Source: Acidimicrobiia bacterium
GTDB taxonomy: Bacteria > Actinomycetota > Acidimicrobiia > Acidimicrobiales > CATQHL01
Direction of reading: 5' to 3'
NCBI GenBank assembly: GCA_021296435.1
Contig: JAGWAK010000091.1
Location: 1 to 5,844, forward strand
Length of the DNA: 5,844 nt
Within the stretch, counting starts at the first letter, position 1; every line of letters begins with the position of its first letter. This document shows positions 1 through 4,835 of the stretch, one piece after another. A program made the position numbers and the translations under genes. The notes under the pieces were generated by a model. That model saw nothing but the letters and a program-made list of their open reading frames with translations. It had not been told where the DNA came from and made no database searches.

Positions 1-1
1 G

Positions 2-1078
2 GAGCGGGTCTTCAAGGACGGCGAGTCGTTCTCGAGCCGCAACTACGAGTGGCAGAACGAGCCGCTGCACGGCGGGCGCACCATGTTGCAGCTCGACGGC
101 CGCGAGCACTCCGCCCACCGCAACATCGTCGGCCCGCAGTTCCGCGGCGCCTACCTCGAGGAACGGGTCCGCGGCATCATCGAGCACACCGTGCACAAGC
201 TGATCGACCGCTTCGAGACGGACAGGAAGGTGGATCTCCGCGAGCAATTCACCAAGCCGTTCCCCCTCGACGTGATCATGTACATGATCGGCCTGCCGCT
301 GGAGGACCACGAGACCTTCCGCCACTGGGTGGATCTGGGCATCGACTTCCAGTCCAACTTCGCCGGCGACCCCGAGGTGGAGCGACTCGGCCTGCAGGCA
401 CAGGCACAGTTCGCCGACTACCTCACGCCGATCATCGCCGAGCGGCGGGCGAACCCCGGCGAGGACCTGCTCTCGAAGATGCTGGAGGGCAGTTCCGATG
501 GCATCTCGATGGAGGACTGGGAGGTGCGGGCGTTCACGAGCCTGCTGGTGAGCGCCGGTGGCGAGACCACCGACAAGGCGCTGGCCTCCATGGTCTGCCG
601 CCTGCTCGAAAACCCCGACCAGATGGAGGCGGTGCGCCGGGACCGCTCACTGATCACCGCCGCGCTGGCCGAGACGCTGCGCCACTCGGGCCCGGTGCAG
701 ATGATCATGCGCCAGGCCGAAGGTGACGTGGAGCTCTCCGGCGGCGTGGTTCCCGCCGGCGGCACCGTGGCCTGCGTGCTGGGCGCCGCCAACCGGGATC
801 CCGACCAGTTCACCGACCCCGAGCGGTTCGACATCCAGCGCCCAGACCTGGACGTGGCCAAAGCCTTCAACGCCGCCGCCAACCACGTGGAGTTCGCCCT
901 CGGCCGGCACTTCTGTGTCGGCGCGCACCTGAGCCGCGTGGAGGTCGAGGTGGCCATGGACGCCCTGCTGGACCGGCTCCCGGGGATGGATTTCGCCCCC
1001 GGGTTCGAGGCCGACGAGACGGGCGTCTTCACTCGCGGCCCCCGCCACGTGGACCTCGTCTTCCAGCCCGCCGACTAG
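2..1078 (+). CDS. Cytochrome P450, 5'-truncated by window edge
   Basis: Haem-thiolate monooxygenase of the soluble bacterial type; it would use O2 and electrons from a ferredoxin partner to oxidise an unidentified substrate in the cytoplasm. The frame is open from base 2, so the ATG at 83 is internal: the residues before it (VFKDGESFSSRNYEW) are normal P450 sequence. About 358 residues are visible of a usual ~400-420, so some 50-60 N-terminal residues lie outside. Seen motifs in order: C-helix HSAHR (107-121), I-helix oxygen-activation motif AGGETT (554-571), K-helix ETLR (671-682), and the haem loop FALGRHFCVG with ligand Cys encoded at 914-916. All essential residues are present, so the enzyme looks intact. 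An acidic Glu-Thr pair in the I-helix supports normal O2 activation. No ferredoxin or reductase gene is visible beside it. The gene ends with TAG at 1076-1078, 98 bases before the DUF1330 gene. Family assignment is firm; CYP subfamily and substrate cannot be told. Confidence 0.96.
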   Translation, partial: ERVFKDGESFSSRNYEWQNEPLHGGRTMLQLDGREHSAHRNIVGPQFRGAYLEERVRGIIEHTVHKLIDRFETDRKVDLREQFTKPFPLDVIMYMIGLPLEDHETFRHWVDLGIDFQSNFAGDPEVERLGLQAQAQFADYLTPIIAERRANPGEDLLSKMLEGSSDGISMEDWEVRAFTSLLVSAGGETTDKALASMVCRLLENPDQMEAVRRDRSLITAALAETLRHSGPVQMIMRQAEGDVELSGGVVPAGGTVACVLGAANRDPDQFTDPERFDIQRPDLDVAKAFNAAANHVEFALGRHFCVGAHLSRVEVEVAMDALLDRLPGMDFAPGFEADETGVFTRGPRHVDLVFQPAD

Positions 1079-1108
1079 CGGCGCCCGGCCGGTGGCGACC
1101 CACAACGC

Positions 1109-1121
1109 ACCCAATTAGGGT
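1109..1121. promoter_or_regulatory. AT-rich dyad ACCC-n5-GGGT in P450/DUF1330 gap
   Basis: The 98-base gap after the P450 has one AT-richer core, ACCCAATTAGGGT, with 4-base inverted arms around AATTA. The 3' part TAGGGT (1116-1121) could serve as a weak -10 element, but the hexamer 17 bases upstream (TGGCGA) is a poor -35. Further down, GACA-G-TGTC (1134-1142) and GTCAC...GTGAC (1140-1159) form other short dyads before the ribosome binding site. This is a likely place for the promoter of the DUF1330 and hydrolase pair, but the arms are short enough to occur by chance. Confidence 0.2.
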
Positions 1122-1162
1122 CCGTCCACGAGCGACAGTGTCACTCACGGGCCTGTGACCGC

Positions 1163-1168
1163 AAGGAG
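1163..1168 (+). promoter_or_regulatory. Shine-Dalgarno of the DUF1330 gene
   Basis: AAGGAG lies 8 bases before the ATG at 1177, a near-ideal match and spacing. It fixes the start of the DUF1330 protein. Confidence 0.8.
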
Positions 1169-1176
1169 ACCCGACT

Positions 1177-1527
1177 ATGGCCGTGCATTTGATCTCCAGC
1201 ATTGACGTCGACGATGAGGCCGGCTACGAGGAGTTTCACGAGAGGAGCGAGGCGCTCGTGAGCAATCATGGCGGCAGGTACCTCGTCATCGGCGGTGAGA
1301 CCAGCGTCCTGAGGGGGGACTGGTCGCCGCAACGCCTCACCCTCATCCAGTTCGACGACGCCGACAGCGTGGAGGCGATGTTCGATTCCGACGAGTTCGC
1401 GAGGCTCAGGGAACTCGCGGCGGGAACGGTCCAAGGAAACCTCGTGCGCGTCGACGACGATGAGGTGCCCGCCAAGCAGCGATCCCGCACCCCTTCGGGC
1501 ACGCGCCGCGGGCCGTCGGCGAGGTAG
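1177..1527 (+). CDS. DUF1330 family protein (ferredoxin-like dimeric alpha/beta barrel fold)
   Basis: A 116-residue cytoplasmic protein of the DUF1330 family, which adopts a ferredoxin-like alpha+beta fold related to dimeric alpha-beta barrel enzymes; no reaction is established for the family. Seen: the typical opening strand (VHLISSIDVDD), the helix carrying YEEFHERSEALVSNHGGRYLV, the strand GGETSVLRGDW, the pair RLTLIQFDDADSVEAMFDSDEF, and a closing helix with LREL. The domain covers about residues 2-93. A tail of about 23 residues follows (from DDDEVPAKQ), rich in Arg, Ser, Pro and Gly and probably disordered; most DUF1330 proteins end soon after the last strand, so the tail is an extension. 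The start is set by an AAGGAG site at 1163-1168. The stop is inside a perfect 15-base palindrome, and the cysteine hydrolase begins 21 bases later, so the two probably share a transcript. Possible roles include helping substrate turnover by its neighbours, but this is only inferred from position. Confidence 0.88.
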   Translation: MAVHLISSIDVDDEAGYEEFHERSEALVSNHGGRYLVIGGETSVLRGDWSPQRLTLIQFDDADSVEAMFDSDEFARLRELAAGTVQGNLVRVDDDEVPAKQRSRTPSGTRRGPSAR

Positions 1528-1537
1528 CTCAGCTACC
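1523..1537. repeat. Perfect 15-base palindrome across the DUF1330 stop codon
   Basis: GGTAGCT-C-AGCTACC is a 7+1+7 perfect inverted repeat containing the TAG stop at 1525-1527. As RNA it can form a 6-base-pair stem with a TCA loop, directly abutting the weak AGG ribosome binding bases (1538-1540) of the next gene. It might modulate translation coupling or processing between the two genes, or be a small protein-binding site. Confidence 0.45.
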
Positions 1538-1548
1538 AGGACCGTCCC

Positions 1549-2271
1549 ATGGACCCAACCAGGGGGCCCGGCCACGACCGAACCGACGGAGAAGCCCGGC
1601 GCGTCGCCGAGCGCTTGTCGCGCGTGCAGCCACTCTGGAGCCTGGCGGAGAAGGTGGCGCCGGCCCACACCGCGCTCGCGGTGGTGGACGTACAGAACGA
1701 CTTCTGCTCACCCGAGGGGATGATGAGCGCCGAGGGTCTCGACGTCAGCGCCGCGGTGGTCACCGCCGAGCGGCTAGAGGGCTTCATCGGCTCCGCCCGG
1801 CGAGCAGGAGTGCTGGTGGTGTTCGTCCGCAGCGTCCTCTCCAGCGACGACAACCGCTACCTCAGCGACGTGATCCTGGAGCAGGCCACCCGTCGCCGGG
1901 CCGGCAGCTACACGCTGCGGCCCGTCTGCGTGGACGGCTCTTTCGGCGGCGACTACTACGGCAACGTGCGGCCCGCGCCCGCTGACCCCGTCGTCACCAA
2001 GCACCGCTACAGCGCGTTCCTGCGCACGGATCTGGAGACGATCCTGCGCACTGCCGGCATCCGCACGGTCGTGCTGTCCGGCGTGGCCACCAACGTCTGC
2101 GTCGAGACCACGGCCCGCGACGCCTTCATGCGCGACTTCTACGTGGTGCTGTGCTCCGACGGCACCGCCGCCTACAGCGATGCCGAGCACGAAGCCACCC
2201 TCACCACCATCGACCGCTTCTTCGGCCAGATCGCCTCCATCGCCGAGATCACCGACGCCTGGAAGTCCTGA
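1549..2271 (+). CDS. Isochorismatase-fold cysteine hydrolase (RutB / biuret hydrolase-like amidohydrolase)
   Basis: A 240-residue cytoplasmic hydrolase of the isochorismatase-like superfamily, which cleaves amide, carbamoyl or ureido C-N bonds through a Cys-Asp-Lys triad. All three catalytic residues are visible: Asp47 in VVDVQNDF, Lys151 in TKHRYSAF, and Cys184 in SGVATNVCVETTARDA; the VAT segment before the Cys is where the family's cis-peptide lies. The pattern (long stretch between Asp and Lys, KHRYSAF, ATNVCVETT, then a conserved C-terminal FFGQIASIAEI) resembles RutB (ureidoacrylate amidohydrolase), biuret hydrolase and N-carbamoylsarcosine amidase more than true isochorismatase. Length is normal. 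The first ~38 residues are poorly conserved, and the ATG at 1549 has only a weak AGG 8 bases upstream, so translation may depend on the DUF1330 gene ending 21 bases before, and a slightly later start cannot be excluded. No uracil-pathway rut genes are visible nearby, so the substrate is open. Confidence 0.93.
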   Translation: MDPTRGPGHDRTDGEARRVAERLSRVQPLWSLAEKVAPAHTALAVVDVQNDFCSPEGMMSAEGLDVSAAVVTAERLEGFIGSARRAGVLVVFVRSVLSSDDNRYLSDVILEQATRRRAGSYTLRPVCVDGSFGGDYYGNVRPAPADPVVTKHRYSAFLRTDLETILRTAGIRTVVLSGVATNVCVETTARDAFMRDFYVVLCSDGTAAYSDAEHEATLTTIDRFFGQIASIAEITDAWKS

Positions 2272-2357
2272 CCCGAGACGACAAGGGAGGGGAACGGGGG
2301 CCGATTCGCGACGTCTTGCGCCCGCGCGAAGGAGCGCACGGCACCCCGACCGCCGAC

Positions 2358-2391
2358 CGGACACAGACAGCACAACGAGGGAGGGGACGCC
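2358..2391 (+). repeat. Imperfect direct repeat, copy A (pair with 2453-2487)
   Basis: Begins CGGACACAG and ends GGGGACGCC. Aligned by eye with the copy at 2453-2487 it matches at about 29 of 35 positions with one single-base indel. The two copies are 95 bases apart. A third weaker match, ACAA followed by GGGAGGGGA at 2281-2293, sits about 94 bases before the same element in this copy, suggesting a degenerate tandem array with units of about 95 bases. Confidence 0.6.
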
Positions 2392-2397
2392 GGAGGG

Positions 2398-2431
2398 CGG
2401 TGCCGGATCGATCTCGCCAGACGATCCGCCG
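2398..2431 (+). other. RNA/DNA hairpin between the two direct-repeat copies
   Basis: CGGATCG (2404-2410) pairs perfectly with CGATCCG (2422-2428). Inside, TCT/AGA (2412-2414 with 2419-2421) adds three pairs with a CGCC tetraloop and a bulged A. Outside, CGG (2398-2400) can pair with CCG (2429-2431) across a 3-base bulge. It lies 127 bases past the hydrolase stop and about 150 before the next ATG, so it could be a leader or 3'-UTR structure or a weak terminator; no T-run follows. Confidence 0.4.
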
Positions 2432-2452
2432 ACGGCCACCGGCGGCCCCGCC

Positions 2453-2487
2453 CGGACACAGGCAGCAAGACGTGGGCGAGGGACGCC
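2453..2487 (+). repeat. Imperfect direct repeat, copy B (pair with 2358-2391)
   Basis: Begins CGGACACAG and ends GGGACGCC. It differs from copy A at a handful of scattered positions plus one inserted base. It ends immediately before the AT-richer patch that probably carries the carbonic anhydrase control signals. Confidence 0.6.
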
Positions 2488-2492
2488 GCCCT

Positions 2493-2517
2493 ATTGCCGA
2501 GTATTTTGGTCGGGATT
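2493..2517. promoter_or_regulatory. Imperfect 11-3-11 inverted repeat, possible Rrf2-type operator
   Basis: ATTGCCGAGTA - TTT - TGGTCGGGATT matches its own reverse complement at 7 of 11 arm positions. It lies in the most AT-rich patch of the region, 69 bases before the carbonic anhydrase ATG. The right half-site (TGGTCGGGATT) and the 11-3-11 geometry resemble operators reported for Rrf2-family regulators (IscR, CymR, RsrR). No convincing sigma70-like -35/-10 pair with 16-18 spacing is seen; TACCCT (2522-2527) is a possible -10. The assignment is tentative. Confidence 0.3.
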
Positions 2518-2573
2518 CCTGTACCCTTTCCCGGTCGGCCAACTGCCGGCACGAAGACCGCACCGAAGAATCG

Positions 2574-2578
2574 GGAGG
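2574..2578 (+). promoter_or_regulatory. Shine-Dalgarno of the carbonic anhydrase gene
   Basis: GGAGG lies 7 bases before the ATG at 2586. It decides this start in a frame that otherwise stays open far upstream, into the preceding hydrolase gene. Confidence 0.85.
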
Positions 2579-2585
2579 GACACCC

Positions 2586-3080
2586 ATGTCCGAGACAGCA
2601 ACGATGCTCGAAGCCAACGCCGCGTACGTGGCGGATTTCAGCGAGGGAAACAAGCCCATGCCCCCGGCCCGCTCGGTGGCCGCGGTGGTCTGCATGGATG
2701 CCCGCATCCACCCGTCGGAGATGCTGGGCCTGAGCCTGGGCGACGCACACGTGATCCGCAACGCCGGCGGGCGTGTCTCCGACGACGCCATCCGCTCGCT
2801 CATCATCTCCTCAACCTTGCTGGGAACCAAGGAGTTCCTCGTCGTCCATCACACCGACTGCGGGATGCTGACGTTCTCCAACGACGACCTGCGGGGCATC
2901 CTGGCCGAGCGGCGCGGCAGCGACGCCAGCGACATCGACTTCCTGCCCTTCGGCGACCTCGAGCAGAGCGTCCGCGATGACATCGCGACCGTCCGGGCCA
3001 GCGAGCACCTCGATCAGTCGATCCCCGTGCGGGGTTTCATCTACGACGTGGACACCGGGGCGCTCCACGAGGTGAACTGA
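2586..3080 (+). CDS. Small beta-class carbonic anhydrase (Rv1284-like)
   Basis: A 164-residue zinc enzyme that interconverts CO2 and bicarbonate in the cytoplasm. The beta-class zinc site is complete: Cys36 in VVCMDARI, His89 and Cys92 in VVHHTDCGM. The catalytic dyad Asp38-Arg40 follows the first Cys. HVIRNAGGR (residues 55-63) and the closing strand PVRGFIYDVDTGALHEV are also family hallmarks. Length and ligand positions agree closely with the short mycobacterial enzyme Rv1284, rather than the longer plant-type beta enzymes. The ATG is chosen because of the GGAGG at 2574-2578 and because the family begins here; the frame is open upstream to 2151 but that extension overlaps the hydrolase in another frame and has no recognisable domain. 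The gene has its own leader with a possible operator and converges on the M20 hydrolase with a 66-base gap. Bicarbonate supply, or handling CO2 from carbamate-releasing hydrolases, are possible roles. Confidence 0.95.
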   Translation: MSETATMLEANAAYVADFSEGNKPMPPARSVAAVVCMDARIHPSEMLGLSLGDAHVIRNAGGRVSDDAIRSLIISSTLLGTKEFLVVHHTDCGMLTFSNDDLRGILAERRGSDASDIDFLPFGDLEQSVRDDIATVRASEHLDQSIPVRGFIYDVDTGALHEVN

Positions 3081-3095
3081 CCCTCCACGCCGGAA

Positions 3096-3127
3096 CCGCC
3101 GGTCCCCTCCCCGGAGCAGGCCGGCGG
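3096..3127. terminator. Possible bidirectional terminator hairpin
   Basis: CCGCCGG (3096-3102) pairs perfectly with CCGGCGG (3121-3127) around an 18-base loop, in the short gap between two convergent stop codons (3080 on the + strand, 3147 on the minus strand). There is no T-tract on either side, as is common in GC-rich actinobacteria. The large loop lowers confidence. Confidence 0.35.
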
Positions 3128-3146
3128 GAACGAGCGGGCGGCGCCG

Positions 3147-4469
3147 TCAGTCGTGCGCCGCGCCGACACCCCGCTCGCCGCGGCTGAATTCGCCGCCCGT
3201 CGGCGACACCTCCGGGATGTCGTCCTCGCGGGAGGCGAGGTCGATCATCACCTGCAGCAGCACGTCGGCGCCTGCCGCCAGGTCGGCGGGCGCGGTGTAC
3301 TCGGCCGGATTGTGGCTGAGTCCCTTGTGGCTCGGCACGAAGATCATCCCGGTGGGGCAGACCCTCGCCAGCATCTGGGCGTCGTGGCCGGCGCCCGAGG
3401 GCAGGCGCTTCACGCTGTGACCCAGGCGCCGGGCGGTGGCCTCCACCAGGTTCACGACCGGGATGTCGAAAATGACCGGCTCGAAGCGGGCCATCGGTCG
3501 GGTGGAGATTCCCACGCCCTCGGCGGCGGCGATCCGCTCGATGCTCGTGGCCATGAGCCGTTCCGCTTGCTGCAGCTCCTTTTCATGGATGTTGCGCATG
3601 TCCACGCAGAGCCGCGCCCTGCCGGCGACCACGTTTACCAGGTCGGGGTGCAGGTCCATGACCCCCACGGTGGCAACCTGGTAGCCGCCAATGTCGCTGG
3701 CGATCTCCCGAGCCGCCACCGCCACCCGGGCGGCGGCGTGGCCCGCGTCGCGGCGCATGTCCATCGGCGTCGTGCCGGCGTGGTTGGACTGCCCCTCGAT
3801 GGTCACCTCCTGCCAGGAGATTCCTTGCACGCCGGTGACCGCACCGATGGTGACACCCTCCTGCTCCAGCACGGGGCCCTGCTCGATGTGCAGTTCGACG
3901 AAGGCGAACGGCGCCGGGGCGGGACACGGGGCGGCCCCGCGATAACCGATGCGGTCGAGTTCGGCACCCACGGTGATCCCGTCGCTGTCGGTCACGTCGA
4001 GGGCCTCCTCAACGCTCATGCCGCCCACGAACGTGAGGCTCCCCAGCATGTCGGGGGGGAACCGAGAGCCCTCCTCGTCGGTGAAGAAGGCGACAGCCAG
4101 CGGGCGCCACAGCCGCACACCGGCGGTGCTGAGCGTCTCGATCACCTCCAGCCCGGCCAGCACCCCCAGGTTGCCGTCGTAACGGCCACCGGTGCGGACG
4201 GTGTCGATGTGGCTGCCGGTCATGACAGGTGGCCCGTCGCTGAGGCCCGGGTACACGGCGACCACGTTGCCGACGGTGTCCACCGTGACCGACAGGCCCA
4301 GGTCGCGCATCCAACCCACCACCAGGTCCCGCCCGTCGCGGTCCTCGTCGGTCAGCGCCAGGCGGCAGTTCCCGCCATCGCCGGTATCGCCGATCTGTGC
4401 CAGGGCCTCCAGGCGGCCACCGAGCCGGTCGATGTCGATCCGCAGATCCCGGAGGTCGTCGTTGAGCAT
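3147..4469 (-). CDS. M20 family Zn-dependent amidohydrolase (N-carbamoyl-L-amino acid hydrolase / allantoate amidohydrolase type)
   Basis: A 440-residue cytoplasmic dinuclear metal hydrolase cleaving carbamoyl or related amide bonds. Metal site: His87 in GSHIDTV, bridging Asp98 in YDGNLGVLAG, catalytic Glu132 and ligand Glu133 in FFTDEEGSRF, His194 in VELHIEQGPVLE, and His386 in GLSHNPAEYT. The dimerisation-domain motif NHAGTTPMDMRRDA (His230, residues 229-242) and PSGAGHDAQ (His362) are characteristic of the HyuC/AllC/beta-ureidopropionase subgroup, not of plain ArgE/DapE peptidases. The start is the ATG at 4469-4467, preceded by AAGGA 8 bases away on the minus strand and followed directly by family-like sequence; the open frame extends upstream to 5000 but would run through two divergent genes. 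About 20 C-terminal residues (after DDIPEV) are a Gly-rich extension. It is divergent from the YkoF-like/HTH pair, which may control it. Substrate could be a carbamoyl amino acid, ureidopropionate, allantoate, or formylaminopyrimidine as for YlmB. Confidence 0.95.
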   Translation of the reverse strand: MLNDDLRDLRIDIDRLGGRLEALAQIGDTGDGGNCRLALTDEDRDGRDLVVGWMRDLGLSVTVDTVGNVVAVYPGLSDGPPVMTGSHIDTVRTGGRYDGNLGVLAGLEVIETLSTAGVRLWRPLAVAFFTDEEGSRFPPDMLGSLTFVGGMSVEEALDVTDSDGITVGAELDRIGYRGAAPCPAPAPFAFVELHIEQGPVLEQEGVTIGAVTGVQGISWQEVTIEGQSNHAGTTPMDMRRDAGHAAARVAVAAREIASDIGGYQVATVGVMDLHPDLVNVVAGRARLCVDMRNIHEKELQQAERLMATSIERIAAAEGVGISTRPMARFEPVIFDIPVVNLVEATARRLGHSVKRLPSGAGHDAQMLARVCPTGMIFVPSHKGLSHNPAEYTAPADLAAGADVLLQVMIDLASREDDIPEVSPTGGEFSRGERGVGAAHD

Positions 4470-4477
4470 CCCGGACT

Positions 4478-4482
4478 TCCTT
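4478..4482 (-). promoter_or_regulatory. Shine-Dalgarno of the M20 hydrolase
   Basis: Minus-strand AAGGA within GAAGGAAG, 8 bases upstream of the ATG at 4469. It supports the 440-residue form over the much longer open frame. Confidence 0.75.
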
Positions 4483-4517
4483 CTCTCGTTGTTCGCTCGC
4501 CTAGTGTTGGCCAGGAC

Positions 4518-4542
4518 GTGCGCAGCGTCAACGCGGGTGCAC
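4518..4542. promoter_or_regulatory. Dyad-symmetric candidate operator in the divergent gap
   Basis: GTGC-gca-GCGT-ca-ACGC-gggt-GCAC: nested inverted repeats with inner arms 4525-4528/4531-4534 and outer arms 4518-4521/4539-4542, centred near 4530. It sits in the only non-coding space between the M20 hydrolase and the YkoF-like/HTH pair (4470-4568), where promoters for both directions must lie. TAGTGT (4502-4507) could be a + strand -10, but has no good -35. It may be the binding site of the adjacent HTH protein; this is inferred from position and symmetry only. Confidence 0.28.
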
Positions 4543-4568
4543 CTCGGCCCCAGGAAGTCGGTGGCGCC

Positions 4569-4835
4569 ATGGACACAGTTCACATCGAGTTCTTCGTCGA
4601 GCCTTTCAACGAAGGGTCGCCCGGCCCGCACGTCGAGGCCGCCGTCGCCGCCTTCAGCGACCTGGGGCTCGAGACCGAGGTCGGTCCGTTCGCCACGTCC
4701 GCTTCCGGTGACTCGGAACGAATCGCTCAGGCCACGGCCGTCATGGTCCGCGAGGCGTTGATGGCAGGCGCCACCCGGATCGCGCTGCGCCTGGAGCGGC
4801 GCCCCGACACGCAGCCGGCATCGGCCGGCACATGA
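4569..4835 (+). CDS. Small YkoF/MTH1187 (DUF77)-like putative thiamine-binding protein
   Basis: An 88-residue cytoplasmic protein. It has one beta-alpha-beta-beta-alpha-beta unit: strand VHIEFFVEPF, helix from PHVEAAVAAFSDLG, strand LETEVGPFATSASGD, helix ERIAQATAVMVREALMAGA, strand RIALRLERR. The EPF...GPHV and EVGPF(A/G)T...GD patterns fit the YkoF/MTH1187-type ligand-binding fold, known to bind thiamine or hydroxymethylpyrimidine in some members. Single-domain members of this fold assemble as oligomers. No signal peptide is present, so it is not a transporter solute-binding protein. The ATG at 4569 has only a weak upstream AGGA (4552-4555) at 13 bases; no better in-frame start is seen. Its TGA overlaps the next start as ATGA, so the HTH gene is likely translated by coupling. 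It could sense a small ligand for that regulator. Family call is by eye from pattern and moderately secure; ligand is inferred. Confidence 0.75.
   Translation: MDTVHIEFFVEPFNEGSPGPHVEAAVAAFSDLGLETEVGPFATSASGDSERIAQATAVMVREALMAGATRIALRLERRPDTQPASAGT

Larger units (their letters stand above)
2272..2585. other. 314-base non-coding region with repeats and regulatory structure
   Basis: No supportable gene lies between the hydrolase stop and the carbonic anhydrase start, although several frames stay open because of the high GC. The stretch contains an imperfect direct repeat (2358-2391 and 2453-2487), a partial echo of it at 2281-2296, a stable hairpin (2398-2431), and an AT-richer patch with an inverted repeat (2493-2517) just before the carbonic anhydrase leader. 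A lesser 5-bp stem (TGCGC 2317-2321 with GCGCA 2334-2338) is also present. No T-tract follows any of the hairpins. Confidence 0.7.

Noticed and set aside
83..85. ATG at 83 as the P450 start
   Set aside because: The frame is open to base 2 and the residues before the ATG are typical P450 sequence, so the real start is outside the window.
1515..1590. tRNA-like string GGTAGCTCAG resembling a D-arm
   Set aside because: There is no matching GAGC strand, no plausible anticodon stem, and no GGTTCGA-type T-loop downstream; the string is part of a perfect palindrome.
2434..2447. GGCC...GGCC hairpin as an intrinsic terminator of the cysteine hydrolase
   Set aside because: The stem is only four pairs, it lies more than 160 bases past the stop, and no T-tract follows.
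2151..2585. N-terminal extension of the carbonic anhydrase in the same frame
   Set aside because: It overlaps the cysteine hydrolase out of frame, has an Arg/His-rich composition without domain signal, and the GGAGG plus family length place the start at 2586.
3153..4568. Long open + strand frame antisense to the M20 hydrolase
   Set aside because: It is the His/Gly/Asp-rich shadow of a real gene in high-GC DNA; only its 3' end from the ATG at 4569 is a plausible protein.
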